DNA of 64,000 bases. It comes from Streptomyces sp. AM 2-1-1 (lineage in GTDB: Bacteria > Actinomycetota > Actinomycetes > Streptomycetales > Streptomycetaceae). The translations under genes were made by a program, and so were the position numbers. The stretch is from NCBI RefSeq assembly GCF_029167645.1, contig NZ_CP119147.1, forward strand, positions 6,776,501 to 6,840,500. Direction: 5' to 3'. The notes beneath the pieces were generated by a model, which was given only the letters and a program-made list of their open reading frames with translations, had not been told where the DNA came from and ran no database searches. This document shows positions 7,846 to 16,341 of the stretch, piece by piece; the stretch's first letter is position 1; each line of letters opens with the position of its first letter.

Positions 7846-9269
7846 CCGGTGGCCGCCTTCTCCGGAACGGTCAGCGCCCACCACGCGCCCAGCCCCAGCA
7901 CGACGCCGGTGAGCACCGTGGTGGGGCCGCCGATGTCCGCGTACAGGAAGTCGACGGTCTGCCACACCACCAGTCCCACGGCGACGAGCCCGCAGTCGAC
8001 CGCGCCGGCCCGCCGGCGCCTGGCGAGGAGGAGGGTGCGCACCGACGCCACGAGGACCGCCAGCCAGCCGCCCACGACGGTGACGAATCCGATCAGCCCC
8101 TGCTCGCCGAGGACCAGCAGGTACATGTTGTGCGGGGAGAGGAGGGACTGCCTGCGGAACTCCTGGCCCGCCCCCCCGGTGTCGCTGCCGGAGGAGAGAC
8201 CGATCGAGGCGTGGCCGTCGCGGTGCTCCGGGAAGCCCTTGAGGCCGACGCCCGTCACCGGACGCTCCCGCCACATGCCCGCGGATGCTCCCCACAGGGC
8301 GTACCGGTCGCTGACCGACCGGTCGGGGGTCCGGGCCACGTCGGTGACGCTGGTGAGCCGCTCGCGGACCATGTCGGAGCCGATGCCGAATCCGCCGACC
8401 AGCACCACCGACAGCGCGCCCACGACCAGCAGCGACCGCGACGCCGTGCGCCGCCCGGTCAGTACGACGACCGTGAGCGCCGCCAGCGCCGTCGCGATCC
8501 ACGAGCCCCGGCTGAAGGAGACGGCGAGGGCCACGACCAGCACGACGGTGACGGCGAGGGCGCAGGGGCGCAGCAGGTGGCGGCCCGAGGCGGGCGGGCG
8601 GAGCAGGTAGGGAAGGGCGGCGATCAGACCGTACGCGACGACCGTGGCCATGCCCATGATGTCGCCGGGACCGAAGGTCCCCACCGCGCGGACCTCCTCG
8701 CCCATGTACGAGGCGCCGGTGCCGGTGGTGAACTGCCGGATCCCGATGACCCCCTGGACGACGGCGAGCAGGACGAGCGCGCCGGTCAGGAGACGGAAGC
8801 CCCTCGCGTCCCGGATCGTCAGGCACACGGCGAGCGGCACCAGGACGAAGATCTGGAGGTAGCGGACGAACCCGGGGAGCGCCGCCACGGGGTCCGGGGC
8901 GGTGACGGTCGCCACCGCGAGCCCGGCCACCGTGAGAGCGGCGACGAGCACCGCCCCGGCGGGCAGGGGGCGGGCACGCCGCGCCAGCAGCCGTGCCAGA
9001 CAGCACACCACCGCCGCGCTCGACGCGAGGTCGGCGGGGAGAACGTCCCCGGAGGAGGATGCGCCGGCTCCGGGGACCGGGAGGGTGAGCAGCAGGACGG
9101 TCGCCACCAGGGGCAGCAGGACCCACAGGTCGAGTGCTCCGGCGGCTGCCCGGCCGGGCGCTGCCTTCGCCGGCGGGGCGGTGTGCGCCGGGGCGGCCGC
9201 CGTACCGACGGGCGCCCGGGGATCGGTGGGGGCGGGCGCGACCTGGGCTCCGGTCGTGGGGGGTGTCAT
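7842..9269 (-). CDS. O-antigen ligase/Wzy-like polymerase
   Basis: A 475-aa membrane protein with about a dozen hydrophobic segments. The large extracytoplasmic loop near residues 290-400 contains RYALWGASAGMWRERPVTGV followed by GLKGF, then LSPHNMYLLVLGEQGLIGF. That His-containing loop pattern is the signature of the Wzy_C (O-antigen ligase/polymerase) family. It should join flipped repeat units into polymer at the outer face of the membrane. The ATG at 9269 lies 2 nt after the stop of the sugar-transferase gene, so this junction is nearly but not quite overlapping. Confidence 0.85.
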   Translation of the reverse strand: MTPPTTGAQVAPAPTDPRAPVGTAAAPAHTAPPAKAAPGRAAAGALDLWVLLPLVATVLLLTLPVPGAGASSSGDVLPADLASSAAVVCCLARLLARRARPLPAGAVLVAALTVAGLAVATVTAPDPVAALPGFVRYLQIFVLVPLAVCLTIRDARGFRLLTGALVLLAVVQGVIGIRQFTTGTGASYMGEEVRAVGTFGPGDIMGMATVVAYGLIAALPYLLRPPASGRHLLRPCALAVTVVLVVALAVSFSRGSWIATALAALTVVVLTGRRTASRSLLVVGALSVVLVGGFGIGSDMVRERLTSVTDVARTPDRSVSDRYALWGASAGMWRERPVTGVGLKGFPEHRDGHASIGLSSGSDTGGAGQEFRRQSLLSPHNMYLLVLGEQGLIGFVTVVGGWLAVLVASVRTLLLARRRRAGAVDCGLVAVGLVVWQTVDFLYADIGGPTTVLTGVVLGLGAWWALTVPEKAATG

Positions 9270-9271
9270 GC

Positions 9272-10762
9272 TCAGCTGCCTCCGCACCGGAAGAGGGAGA
9301 GGACGGTGCGGGCGAGTACGCAGACGTCCTGCCACAGGGACCAGGTCTCGATGTACCGGTTGTCGAAGCGGGCGCGGTCCTCGATCGAGGTGTCGCCGCG
9401 CAGACCGTTCACCTGGGCCAGCCCGGTGATGCCCACGGGCATCCGGTGACGCGCCTGGTAACCGGGGTGGAGGGTGCTGAACCTGGCCGCGAAGAAGGGG
9501 CGTTCGGGACGGGGACCGACCAGGCTCATGTCCCCGCGCAGCACGTTCCACAACTGCGGGAGTTCGTCCAGCGAGGTGCGGCGCAGCGCCCTGCCGACCG
9601 TGCTCATCCGCCCGTCGCCGGCGACGTTCCAGCGGGTGGCGGACTCGTGGGGGTCGGCGGGCCGCAGGGTACGGAACTTGAGGAGGGTGAACGGCTCCCC
9701 GTGCAGGCCGAGTCGTTCCTGCCGGAAGATCACGCCCGGGCCGTCCCAGATCCGTACCGCGCACGCGCAGGCGGCGAGCACGGGGGAGACGGCCAGCAGG
9801 GCCACGGACGCGAGGACGATGTCCATGGCGCGTTTGAGGGCGTGCGAGAAGGGACGCTGGCGCCCGGGGCGCAGGCGGTGCGCGGAGTACCCCCACAGAT
9901 GGTCCGGGCGCGGGGGCCGGTGTTCCGGGATCGCGCCGGTCGCCGGAGGCTCGATCAGCCACATGCGGCAGCCGTGCCCCGCGAAGAGGGCGAAGAGCTC
10001 CGTCCCCTCGGGCGTCGACGCCGGATGCTCGGTGAACAGCACGTGGCGCACCCTCTTGCGCACCACAGTCCGGCCCGCCTCCTCCCGCGTGAGCAGGACC
10101 GCGACTCCGCCGCCGGTGCCGTCGTCCGCCGGCGTGCCCGCGTCCGACGCGCGCAGCGCGACCCGGCCCACGGTCCGCAGGCCGTACTCGGTGCGCTCCC
10201 GGAGCGCGGTCGCGGTGCTCCGGGCGAGCGGGCCGTGCCCCACGACGAGGACCGGCCGGGGCCTGCGGGCGGCGGAGCGGGCGCCGGCCCGGTAGAGGAC
10301 CCCGCGCGCGGCGCAGCAGAACAGGGTCTGCACGGCGACCGCGCAGAGCAGCGTGGTCCAGCCGACCGCGTACCGGGTGTCGTACGTGACGAGCGCCTCG
10401 GCGACCACGAACCACTGGAGCAGCGTCAGCCCGAGGACCGCCGGGAGTTCGGCCCCCGCGGAGTGGGACAGCCGGGACCGGTACAGGCCGCGGGAGGAGA
10501 GGAGCAGCACCTGCGCGGCCGCCTGGAGCGCGAAGACAGCGACCGGCCACCGCTGGGCCGTGCCCGCCGCCGGCACGAGACCCGCGACGAGACCGTCCGC
10601 CCCTGCCAGCAGGACGGTCAGCCGGTGCCGGCCGACCCGCCGGACGACCGGCTCGGAGTAGCGCCGGACCGGCCCGCCGCGTGGTCGATGGACGGTGGAA
10701 GAAACAGGGGGCAGCGTGGCCCCCCGGGCAGTGCCCGGGAGTGATGCACTCTCCGTCGTCAT
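9272..10762 (-). CDS. Polyprenyl glycosylphosphotransferase (initiating sugar transferase)
   Basis: A 496-aa WbaP/ExoY-type enzyme that starts each repeat unit by moving a sugar-1-phosphate onto undecaprenyl phosphate. The N-terminal half has four to five membrane segments and a CoA-binding-like region (RPRPVLVVGHGPLARSTATA). The catalytic bacterial sugar transferase domain fills about residues 300-490: HALKRAMDIVLASVALLAVS, VIFRQERLGLHGEPFTLLKF, then LDELPQLWNVLRGDMSLVGP followed by RPE. The ATG at 10762 overlaps the stop of the first glycosyltransferase gene (ATGA). The sugar transferred cannot be read from sequence. Confidence 0.92.
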   Translation of the reverse strand: MTTESASLPGTARGATLPPVSSTVHRPRGGPVRRYSEPVVRRVGRHRLTVLLAGADGLVAGLVPAAGTAQRWPVAVFALQAAAQVLLLSSRGLYRSRLSHSAGAELPAVLGLTLLQWFVVAEALVTYDTRYAVGWTTLLCAVAVQTLFCCAARGVLYRAGARSAARRPRPVLVVGHGPLARSTATALRERTEYGLRTVGRVALRASDAGTPADDGTGGGVAVLLTREEAGRTVVRKRVRHVLFTEHPASTPEGTELFALFAGHGCRMWLIEPPATGAIPEHRPPRPDHLWGYSAHRLRPGRQRPFSHALKRAMDIVLASVALLAVSPVLAACACAVRIWDGPGVIFRQERLGLHGEPFTLLKFRTLRPADPHESATRWNVAGDGRMSTVGRALRRTSLDELPQLWNVLRGDMSLVGPRPERPFFAARFSTLHPGYQARHRMPVGITGLAQVNGLRGDTSIEDRARFDNRYIETWSLWQDVCVLARTVLSLFRCGGS

Positions 10763-11889
10763 CGCTCGGTGCGCTCTCTCGTCGTCGTGCCGGACGGGTG
10801 GACAAGTTCCTGGTAGAGACGGGTGACCGCCGCGGCGGTCCTGCGTACGTCGAAGACCGCGCGCGCATGGAGTCCGGCGCCCCGGCCGAGCTCCGTACGG
10901 AGCGCGGTGTCGGACAGCAGGGCGGTGAGCGCGGCGGCCAGCGCGGCCGGGTCGTCGGGCGGTACGAGGCAGTGGGCCTCCTGTCCGGGGGGCAGGCTCT
11001 CCCGGGCGCCCGACACGTCGGTCATCACCACCGGTCTGCCGCAGGCCATCGCCTCCAGAGGCGCGAGGGCCATGCCCTCCCACCGCGACGGCAGGACGAC
11101 CACGTCGGCCGCGTGGATCCAGGGGCGGACGTCGTCGCTCGCTCCGGCGAACAGCACGTCCGCCGGGGCCGACGCGCGCAACCGGGCCTCCTGCGGGCCG
11201 CTGCCCACCAGGACGAGGCGGGCGCCCCGCGGGCGCATCGCGCGCCATGCCTCCAGCAGGACGTCCTGGCCCTTCTGCCGGCTCAGGCGGCCGACGCAGA
11301 CCACCAGAGGCGTCTGGTCGGGGAGGCCGAACGCGGCCCGTGCGGCGGTGCGCTCCCGGGGCCCGGCCGGCCGGAAGTGACCGAGGTCGATGCCGTTGTG
11401 GATCACCGACCAGCGGGCTGTGATGCCCGCGCGTTCGCCCGAGCGGCGTTCGTGGTCGCTGACGCAGAGCACCCGGTCGGCCCAACGGGCGCCGAAACAC
11501 TCCCACTTCAGCGCGGACACAGCGGTCGCGCCGCGTACCGCCTCGAACGACCAGGCGTGCGGCTGGAAGACGGTGGGGATCCGGCCGCGCACCGCCATCC
11601 GGCCCGCGAGACCGGCCTTCGCACTGTGCGCGTGCACCACCTGCGGGCGGTGCTCCCGGACCAGCGCCCGGGCGCCGGCGATCTCCCGGCCCAGTCCGGG
11701 ACCCGGATTGCGTACGGCCCGCCAGCCACGGACCTCCGCCCCCGCACCGGCCGCTTCCCCGGCCAGCGGACCGTCCGGGGGACAGGCCACGACGGGCCGG
11801 AGTCCGGCGCGGACCTGCGCCCGCACCAGATCGACGACGACCCGGGCGACGCCGCCCTCCACAGGCTGAACGAGATGAAGAATCTTCAA
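10759..11889 (-). CDS. Glycosyltransferase, first gene of the exopolysaccharide operon
   Basis: A 376-aa GT-B fold glycosyltransferase. The N-terminus KILHLVQPVEGGVARVVVDL and the C-terminal SRWEGMALAPLEAMACGRPV with its E-x7-E donor motif place it in the GT4/GT1-like group. I chose a TTG start at 11889, with GGAG 8 nt upstream, because homologous enzymes begin directly at the KILHLV strand; an in-frame ATG exists upstream at 11976. As first gene of the operon it probably adds the second sugar after the initiating transferase. The stop overlaps the next gene by 4 nt. Confidence 0.87.
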   Translation of the reverse strand: MKILHLVQPVEGGVARVVVDLVRAQVRAGLRPVVACPPDGPLAGEAAGAGAEVRGWRAVRNPGPGLGREIAGARALVREHRPQVVHAHSAKAGLAGRMAVRGRIPTVFQPHAWSFEAVRGATAVSALKWECFGARWADRVLCVSDHERRSGERAGITARWSVIHNGIDLGHFRPAGPRERTAARAAFGLPDQTPLVVCVGRLSRQKGQDVLLEAWRAMRPRGARLVLVGSGPQEARLRASAPADVLFAGASDDVRPWIHAADVVVLPSRWEGMALAPLEAMACGRPVVMTDVSGARESLPPGQEAHCLVPPDDPAALAAALTALLSDTALRTELGRGAGLHARAVFDVRRTAAAVTRLYQELVHPSGTTTRERTER

Positions 11890-12688
11890 CAGATGTGCTC
11901 CGGGGTGACGTTCTCGCTGCGCCTTCGGCGGATTTCGTACGCACCCCGGCCCGACGGGTCGAAAGGGTGCGCACATGCGTCCTGTGAGGTGTCCGGGGAA
12001 CCGGTCCTGAGTGCTGCTCGTCCGGGCAGGGCTGTGTGCGTCGCGCTTTTGCGCGAAGGTGGAAAATGCGTTAAACCGAACTGCACTTTGACAGACCGTC
12101 GGCCCGAATCCGTGGATGACTCGCTCGTGCGACCGACCGCGCCGGACCCGAATGCCGCACGCCCCTGACCTGTTCGAACGGGGAGAGCGCAGGTGGCCGT
12201 GCGGCTGGAAACGCTCCCGTGCGACGAGAAGAACGGGTTGACGATCCGCCGTGTCCGGACGGTCAGGAGCGGCCCCGTCCGGGACGTCCGTGCGGCCGGC
12301 CCGCAGGCGGTCACCGTGAATGCCTCACCTAACAAACGGGAGAATGCGGGAATACGCGGACGGGGCGCGGGAGCGTCCAGGGATCTGGCGCGCGCCTACC
12401 GTTCGAGCGCGGGAGGGCCTTTCACGAAAACCGAACCTCTCGGTCCCGCTTCGGCCGACCCGTGTTCCGCCACGTGTAGGCGGGTAAGCCGGTGTCCCGT
12501 ACGGCTCCTCCGACGTCGTCGGCCGCGGCCAGAGCTCGTCGGGCTCCGGCGGAACCGTACGGAGCCCCCACCGCGTCCTCCTGCGGTGCGAGCCGGAGCG
12601 GCGGCCGAGCCGCAGGCGGGCCGCGCGGATTCCGGGCCGAACCGGGCACCCGGAGAGATCCCCGTGCTCCGACCGATCGAGGAGAACG
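11890..12688. other. Gene-free interval with the divergent start regions of the exopolysaccharide operon and the EEP gene
   Basis: About 800 bp without a convincing gene; the open frames here have no recognisable family text. It must hold the promoter of the eight-gene operon (leftwards) and of the EEP-family gene (rightwards). A small hairpin CGCGC-TTTT-GCGCG lies at 12042-12055, and a TTGACA at 12088-12093 has no good -10 partner. No riboswitch was recognised. Confidence 0.55.
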
Positions 12689-13669
12689 ATGCGACCCGCG
12701 CACTCCGCCGCGCCCACGCCCCGCAGGTGGTACCGCCCCGCGCGCGGCACGACGGAGGCGGTCCTCGCCGTGGTGGCCGCCGGGCTGCTCGCCGCGCCCC
12801 GACTCGTCCCCAACACCCCGGGGCGCATGGGCAGCCTGACGGAGACTCTGCTGCCGTGGCTCGGTCTCGTGGCGCCGGTGCTGCTCTGCGCCGGACTGCT
12901 GAGGAGGGCCCCGGTCGCCGTGGCCGCCGCGGTGCTGCCCGCCGTCGTCTGGGGTTTCCGGTTCGGCGGCCTCTTCCTCGACGGGACGGACGCCTCCGGC
13001 GACCTGGTGGTGGTCCAGCACAACGTGAGCGACGAGAACGCCGATCCGGCGGGTACCGCCGCCGCACTGGACCGGAGCGGGGCGCGGATCGTCGCGCTGG
13101 AGGAACTCACCCCGCAGGCCCTGCCGGTGTACGAGGAGGTGCTCGCACCCCGCTTCCCCCACCACGCGGTGAGCGGCACCGTCGGGCTCTGGTCGGCGTT
13201 CCCGCTGACGGACGTACGCCCCGTCGACATTCGGCCGGAGGGCATCACGGAGGCGTGGAACCGGGGCCTGCGGGCCACCGCCCGCACTCCGGACGGCGAC
13301 CTCGCCGTCTACGTCGCCCACCTGCCGTCCGTCCGCCTCGGCGGGGCGGGCCTGCGCTCCGGACTCCGGGACGAGAGCGCCGTCCTCCTCGCCGCGGCGG
13401 TCCACGACGAACCGCTGGACCGGGTCCTCCTGCTCGGCGACCTCAACGGCACCGTCGACGACCGGGGACTCGGTCCGCTCCGCGCCGACCTGGACGGCCC
13501 CGCCTCCGGAGCGGCGTTCAGCTGGCCCGCGGCCTTTCCGGTGGCCCGGATCGACCAGGTCCTGGCGCGGTCCGCCCGCGTCACCGGTATCCGCTCCCTG
13601 CCCGGGACCGGCAGCGACCACCTGCCGGTCGCCGCGTACGTGGACCTGCGGCGGACGGATGCCCGATAG
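12689..13669 (+). CDS. Membrane-anchored endonuclease/exonuclease/phosphatase family protein
   Basis: A 326-aa protein with three hydrophobic segments (about residues 22-38, 52-71 and 74-92) followed by an extracytoplasmic EEP (DNase I-like) domain. Catalytic-site residues are all visible: Asn112 in VVQHNVSDEN, Glu139 in VALEELT, His211 in YVAHLPS, Asp251 and Asn253 in LLLGDLNGT, and Ser309-Asp310-His311 in GSDHLPV. The family hydrolyses phosphodiesters or phosphomonoesters (nucleic acid, sphingomyelin, inositol phosphates). The substrate of this membrane-anchored actinobacterial subgroup is not known to me. The ATG at 12689 has GAGGAG 4 nt upstream. Confidence 0.87.
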   Translation: MRPAHSAAPTPRRWYRPARGTTEAVLAVVAAGLLAAPRLVPNTPGRMGSLTETLLPWLGLVAPVLLCAGLLRRAPVAVAAAVLPAVVWGFRFGGLFLDGTDASGDLVVVQHNVSDENADPAGTAAALDRSGARIVALEELTPQALPVYEEVLAPRFPHHAVSGTVGLWSAFPLTDVRPVDIRPEGITEAWNRGLRATARTPDGDLAVYVAHLPSVRLGGAGLRSGLRDESAVLLAAAVHDEPLDRVLLLGDLNGTVDDRGLGPLRADLDGPASGAAFSWPAAFPVARIDQVLARSARVTGIRSLPGTGSDHLPVAAYVDLRRTDAR

Positions 13670-13796
13670 CCGGCGGCGCCGGCCGCGTCGACCGGGGACC
13701 CGGCCCGGCAGCGTGGACCGGAAGAGCGGTCCCTGAGTATCCGGTCGCCGCGGATGAGTACGCCGACGCATCCGCGGCGGGGCCGGCGCCGGTCGA

Positions 13797-14099
13797 ATGG
13801 AGAGGATGCCCACCGATGCGAGCCCCCGTATGCGTCACGTCACCGTGGCCGGCGGTGCCCTGGCCGGTGTCCTCCTGCCACTCGTCGCCGGTGTCCTGCT
13901 GGCGAAGGCGGTCGCCGGCGACCCGATGACCCCGGTGAACGCCCTCGTCACCCGGGGCGGACACGGCGCCTTTGTCCCGCCCTCCCAGTGGACCGGCTGC
14001 GGCCGCGCGGTGCTGCGCCGGGGCCGGGAACACGGGGCGGGCCGCACCCTCACCGGCGTCGCCCGGCGCGTGCGCGGGGCGCGCGCCGAGCGCGGCTGA
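13797..14099 (+). CDS. Small hypothetical single-pass membrane protein
   Basis: A 100-codon frame with one hydrophobic segment (VAGGALAGVLLPLVAGVLLA, about residues 16-35) and a basic C-terminal third. I do not recognise a family. Possible starts are ATG 13797, 13806 or 13830, and only weak Shine-Dalgarno sequences are present (GGAGAGG directly abuts 13806). It follows the EEP gene on the same strand after 127 bp. The opposite strand is also open here, so the call is tentative. Confidence 0.4.
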   Translation: MERMPTDASPRMRHVTVAGGALAGVLLPLVAGVLLAKAVAGDPMTPVNALVTRGGHGAFVPPSQWTGCGRAVLRRGREHGAGRTLTGVARRVRGARAERG

Positions 14100-14160
14100 C
14101 CGGACCGGCCGGGCGACGGGCCCCGGCAGTCCGGCCCTCCCTCGCGCCGGGCCGCGAACG

Positions 14161-14200
14161 GGCCGGGCAGAACTCCCCGGGAGTTCGGCGACGCCCGGCC
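14161..14200. terminator. Nested inverted repeat between convergent genes
   Basis: The outer arms GGCCGGGC (14161-14168) and GCCCGGCC (14193-14200) are exact complements. They enclose a second perfect hairpin, GAACTCCC and GGGAGTTC around a single C. The structure lies between the rightward small ORF and the leftward ABC exporter, where a bidirectional terminator is expected. Confidence 0.65.
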
Positions 14201-14248
14201 GACGACGAGCGCCGTGCCCGCCGTCGGGCCTCCCCGCCGTGTGCCCGG

Positions 14249-16135
14249 TCACCCCACCGCGTGCGGCTCGGCGTCCGGGCGCTCGAACTGGGTGCGGTAC
14301 AGCTCCTCGTACCGTCCCCCGACGGCGAGGAGCTCCTCGTGGGTGCCGCGTTCGACGATCCGACCGGCTTCGACGACCAGGATCTGGTCGGCGGCGCGCA
14401 CCGTCGAGAGCCGGTGGGCGATGACCACCGCGGTCCGTCCCGCGAGCGCCTCGGTCAGCGCCTCCTGGACCGAAGCCTCCGAGGTGGAATCGAGATGGGC
14501 GGTCGCCTCGTCGAGGATGACGACGCGCTGACGGGCCAGCAGCAGCCGGGCGATGGTGAGGCGCTGGCGCTCGCCGCCGGAGAGACGGTAGCCGCGCTCT
14601 CCGACCACCGTGTCCAGTCCGTCCGGGAGCGAGGCCACCAGTCCGTCGAGCCGCGAGCGGCGCAGGGCGTCCCAGATCTCCTCCTCCGCGGCGTCCGGCC
14701 GGGCGAGCAGCAGGTTGGCCCGCACCGACTCGTGGAACAGGTGTCCGTCCTGGGTGACCATGCCGAGCGTTTCGCGCAGCGAGTCGGCGGTCAGGTCCCG
14801 GACGTCCACCCCGTTCAGCCGCACGGCCCCCGCGTCGACGTCGTACAGCCGGGGGAGCAACTGCGCGATCGTCGACTTCCCCGCCCCCGAAGAGCCCACC
14901 AGCGCGACCATCCGGCCCGGCCGCGCCACGAAGGACACCTCGTGCAGCACCTCTGCGCCGCCCCGCTCGTCCAGCGCGGCGACCGCCTCCAGCGAGGCGA
15001 GGGAGACCTTGTCGGCCGACGGGTAACCGAACGAGACGCCGTCGAACTCCACCGAGACCGGCCCGTCCGGTACCCGCCGCGCGTCAGGCTTCTCGGTGAT
15101 CAAGGGCTTCAGGTCCAGGATCTCGAAGACGCGCTCGAAGCTGACCAGCGCACTCATCACCTCCACCCGCGCACCGGCGAGCGAGGTGAGCGGCGCGTAC
15201 AGGCGGGTCAGCAGGAGGGCGAGCGCGACCACCGCGCCGGGTTCGAGCGCGCCCTGCTGGGCGTAGTGGCCCCCGAGGCCGTAGACGAGCGCGAGCGCCA
15301 GCGCGGAGACCAGGGTGAGTGCGGTGATGAAACCGGACTGCGCCATCGCGGTGCGGACGCCGATGTCCCGTACCCGGCGGGCCCGGGCGGCGAACTCGGC
15401 GCACTCGTCGGCGGGCCTTCCGAACAGCTTGACGAGCGTCGCGCCCGGTGCCGAGAAGCGCTCGGTCATCTGCGTCGCCATCGCCGCGTTGTGTGCGGCC
15501 GCCTCGCGCTGCAACGAGGCCATCCGGGCGCCCCGGCGGCGGGCCGGAACGACGAAGACGGGGAGCAGTACCAGGGCGAGGAGCGTGATGCGCCACGAGA
15601 TGCCGAGCATGACGGCGAGCGTCAGGACCAGGGTCACGAGGTTGGAGACCACCCCCGAGAGGGTGTTGCTGAAGGCCCGTTGGGCCCCGATGACGTCACT
15701 GTTGAGCCGGCTCACCAGCGCCCCCGTCCGGGTGCGGGTGAAGAAGGCCACCGGCATCCGCTGGACGTGGTCGAAGACCGCCGTCCGCAGATCCAGGATC
15801 AACCCCTCGCCGAGGTTGGCCGAGAGCCAGCGGGTCAGCAGCCCCAGGCCCGCCTCGGCCACCGCGATGAGGGCGATGAGCAGCGCGAGACGGACGACGG
15901 TACCGTCCGGGCCGCCCCGCACGATCGTGGTGACCACCTTGCCCGCCAGGACCGGCGTGGCCACCGCGAGCAGGGCTCCCAGCACGCTGACGATCAGGAA
16001 CCGCACCAACCGCCGCCGGTGCGGCCGGGCGAAGCCGAGGATGCGGCGCAGGGTCGCCCCCGAGAACGGCCGGCGGTCGCGTTCGGCGTTCATCACGCTG
16101 TGCAGCGACGACCAGGCGGTGAATTCCATGTCCAT
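14249..16135 (-). CDS. ABC exporter, fused permease-ATPase (half-transporter)
   Basis: A 628-aa type IV ABC exporter subunit. Six membrane segments fill about residues 35-330 (for example FLIVSVLGALLAVATPVLAG). A nucleotide-binding domain follows with Walker A VGSSGAGKST, signature LSGGERQRL, Walker B VVILDEAT and the H-loop IAHRLST. Functional transporters of this kind are homo- or heterodimers; no partner gene is adjacent, so a homodimer is likely. The promoter directly upstream has SoxR/MerR architecture (see 16194-16224), which suggests that it exports a redox-active or quinone-like compound. ATGs exist at 16135 and 16129. Confidence 0.9.
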   Translation of the reverse strand: MDMEFTAWSSLHSVMNAERDRRPFSGATLRRILGFARPHRRRLVRFLIVSVLGALLAVATPVLAGKVVTTIVRGGPDGTVVRLALLIALIAVAEAGLGLLTRWLSANLGEGLILDLRTAVFDHVQRMPVAFFTRTRTGALVSRLNSDVIGAQRAFSNTLSGVVSNLVTLVLTLAVMLGISWRITLLALVLLPVFVVPARRRGARMASLQREAAAHNAAMATQMTERFSAPGATLVKLFGRPADECAEFAARARRVRDIGVRTAMAQSGFITALTLVSALALALVYGLGGHYAQQGALEPGAVVALALLLTRLYAPLTSLAGARVEVMSALVSFERVFEILDLKPLITEKPDARRVPDGPVSVEFDGVSFGYPSADKVSLASLEAVAALDERGGAEVLHEVSFVARPGRMVALVGSSGAGKSTIAQLLPRLYDVDAGAVRLNGVDVRDLTADSLRETLGMVTQDGHLFHESVRANLLLARPDAAEEEIWDALRRSRLDGLVASLPDGLDTVVGERGYRLSGGERQRLTIARLLLARQRVVILDEATAHLDSTSEASVQEALTEALAGRTAVVIAHRLSTVRAADQILVVEAGRIVERGTHEELLAVGGRYEELYRTQFERPDAEPHAVG

Positions 16136-16193
16136 GCGAGGGCTCCGGGTTCTTCCGACCGAGTGCGCGGCCCGAGAGGGCCCGTACGACAGG

Positions 16194-16224
16194 AAAGTAG
16201 GACCTCAAGCAATGTTGAGGTCAA
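16194..16224 (-). promoter_or_regulatory. SoxR-type (MerR family) promoter of the ABC exporter
   Basis: Read on the minus strand: -35 TTGACC (16224-16219), a 19-bp spacer, and -10 TACTTT (16199-16194). Between them lies an 8-bp inverted repeat with arms GACCTCAA (16201-16208) and TTGAGGTC (16215-16222). An over-long 19-bp spacer filled by a dyad is the hallmark of MerR-family activated promoters, and CCTCAA...TTGAGG is the SoxR box pattern. The soxR gene itself is not in the window. The start codon is about 60 bp downstream. Confidence 0.78.
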
Positions 16225-16341
16225 GAGGGTTCAGCGTCGGTGCCGGCCCGCGGCGCCGCTCCGCACGCGCCTCCACCGACGGGATGCGACGGTGGAAGGG
16301 CGGGCCTCCCGGCACCGCGACCCGGCGGAAAGGAACACGAG

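Noticed and set aside
7842..10868. A single 1008-codon protein spanning polymerase and sugar-transferase regions
   Set aside because: Only the part after the ATG at 9269 has polymerase features. The upstream extension is an out-of-frame shadow of the sugar-transferase gene.
12088..12093. TTGACA as a promoter for the EEP-family gene
   Set aside because: No acceptable -10 hexamer at 16-18 bp, and the gene starts about 600 bp away.
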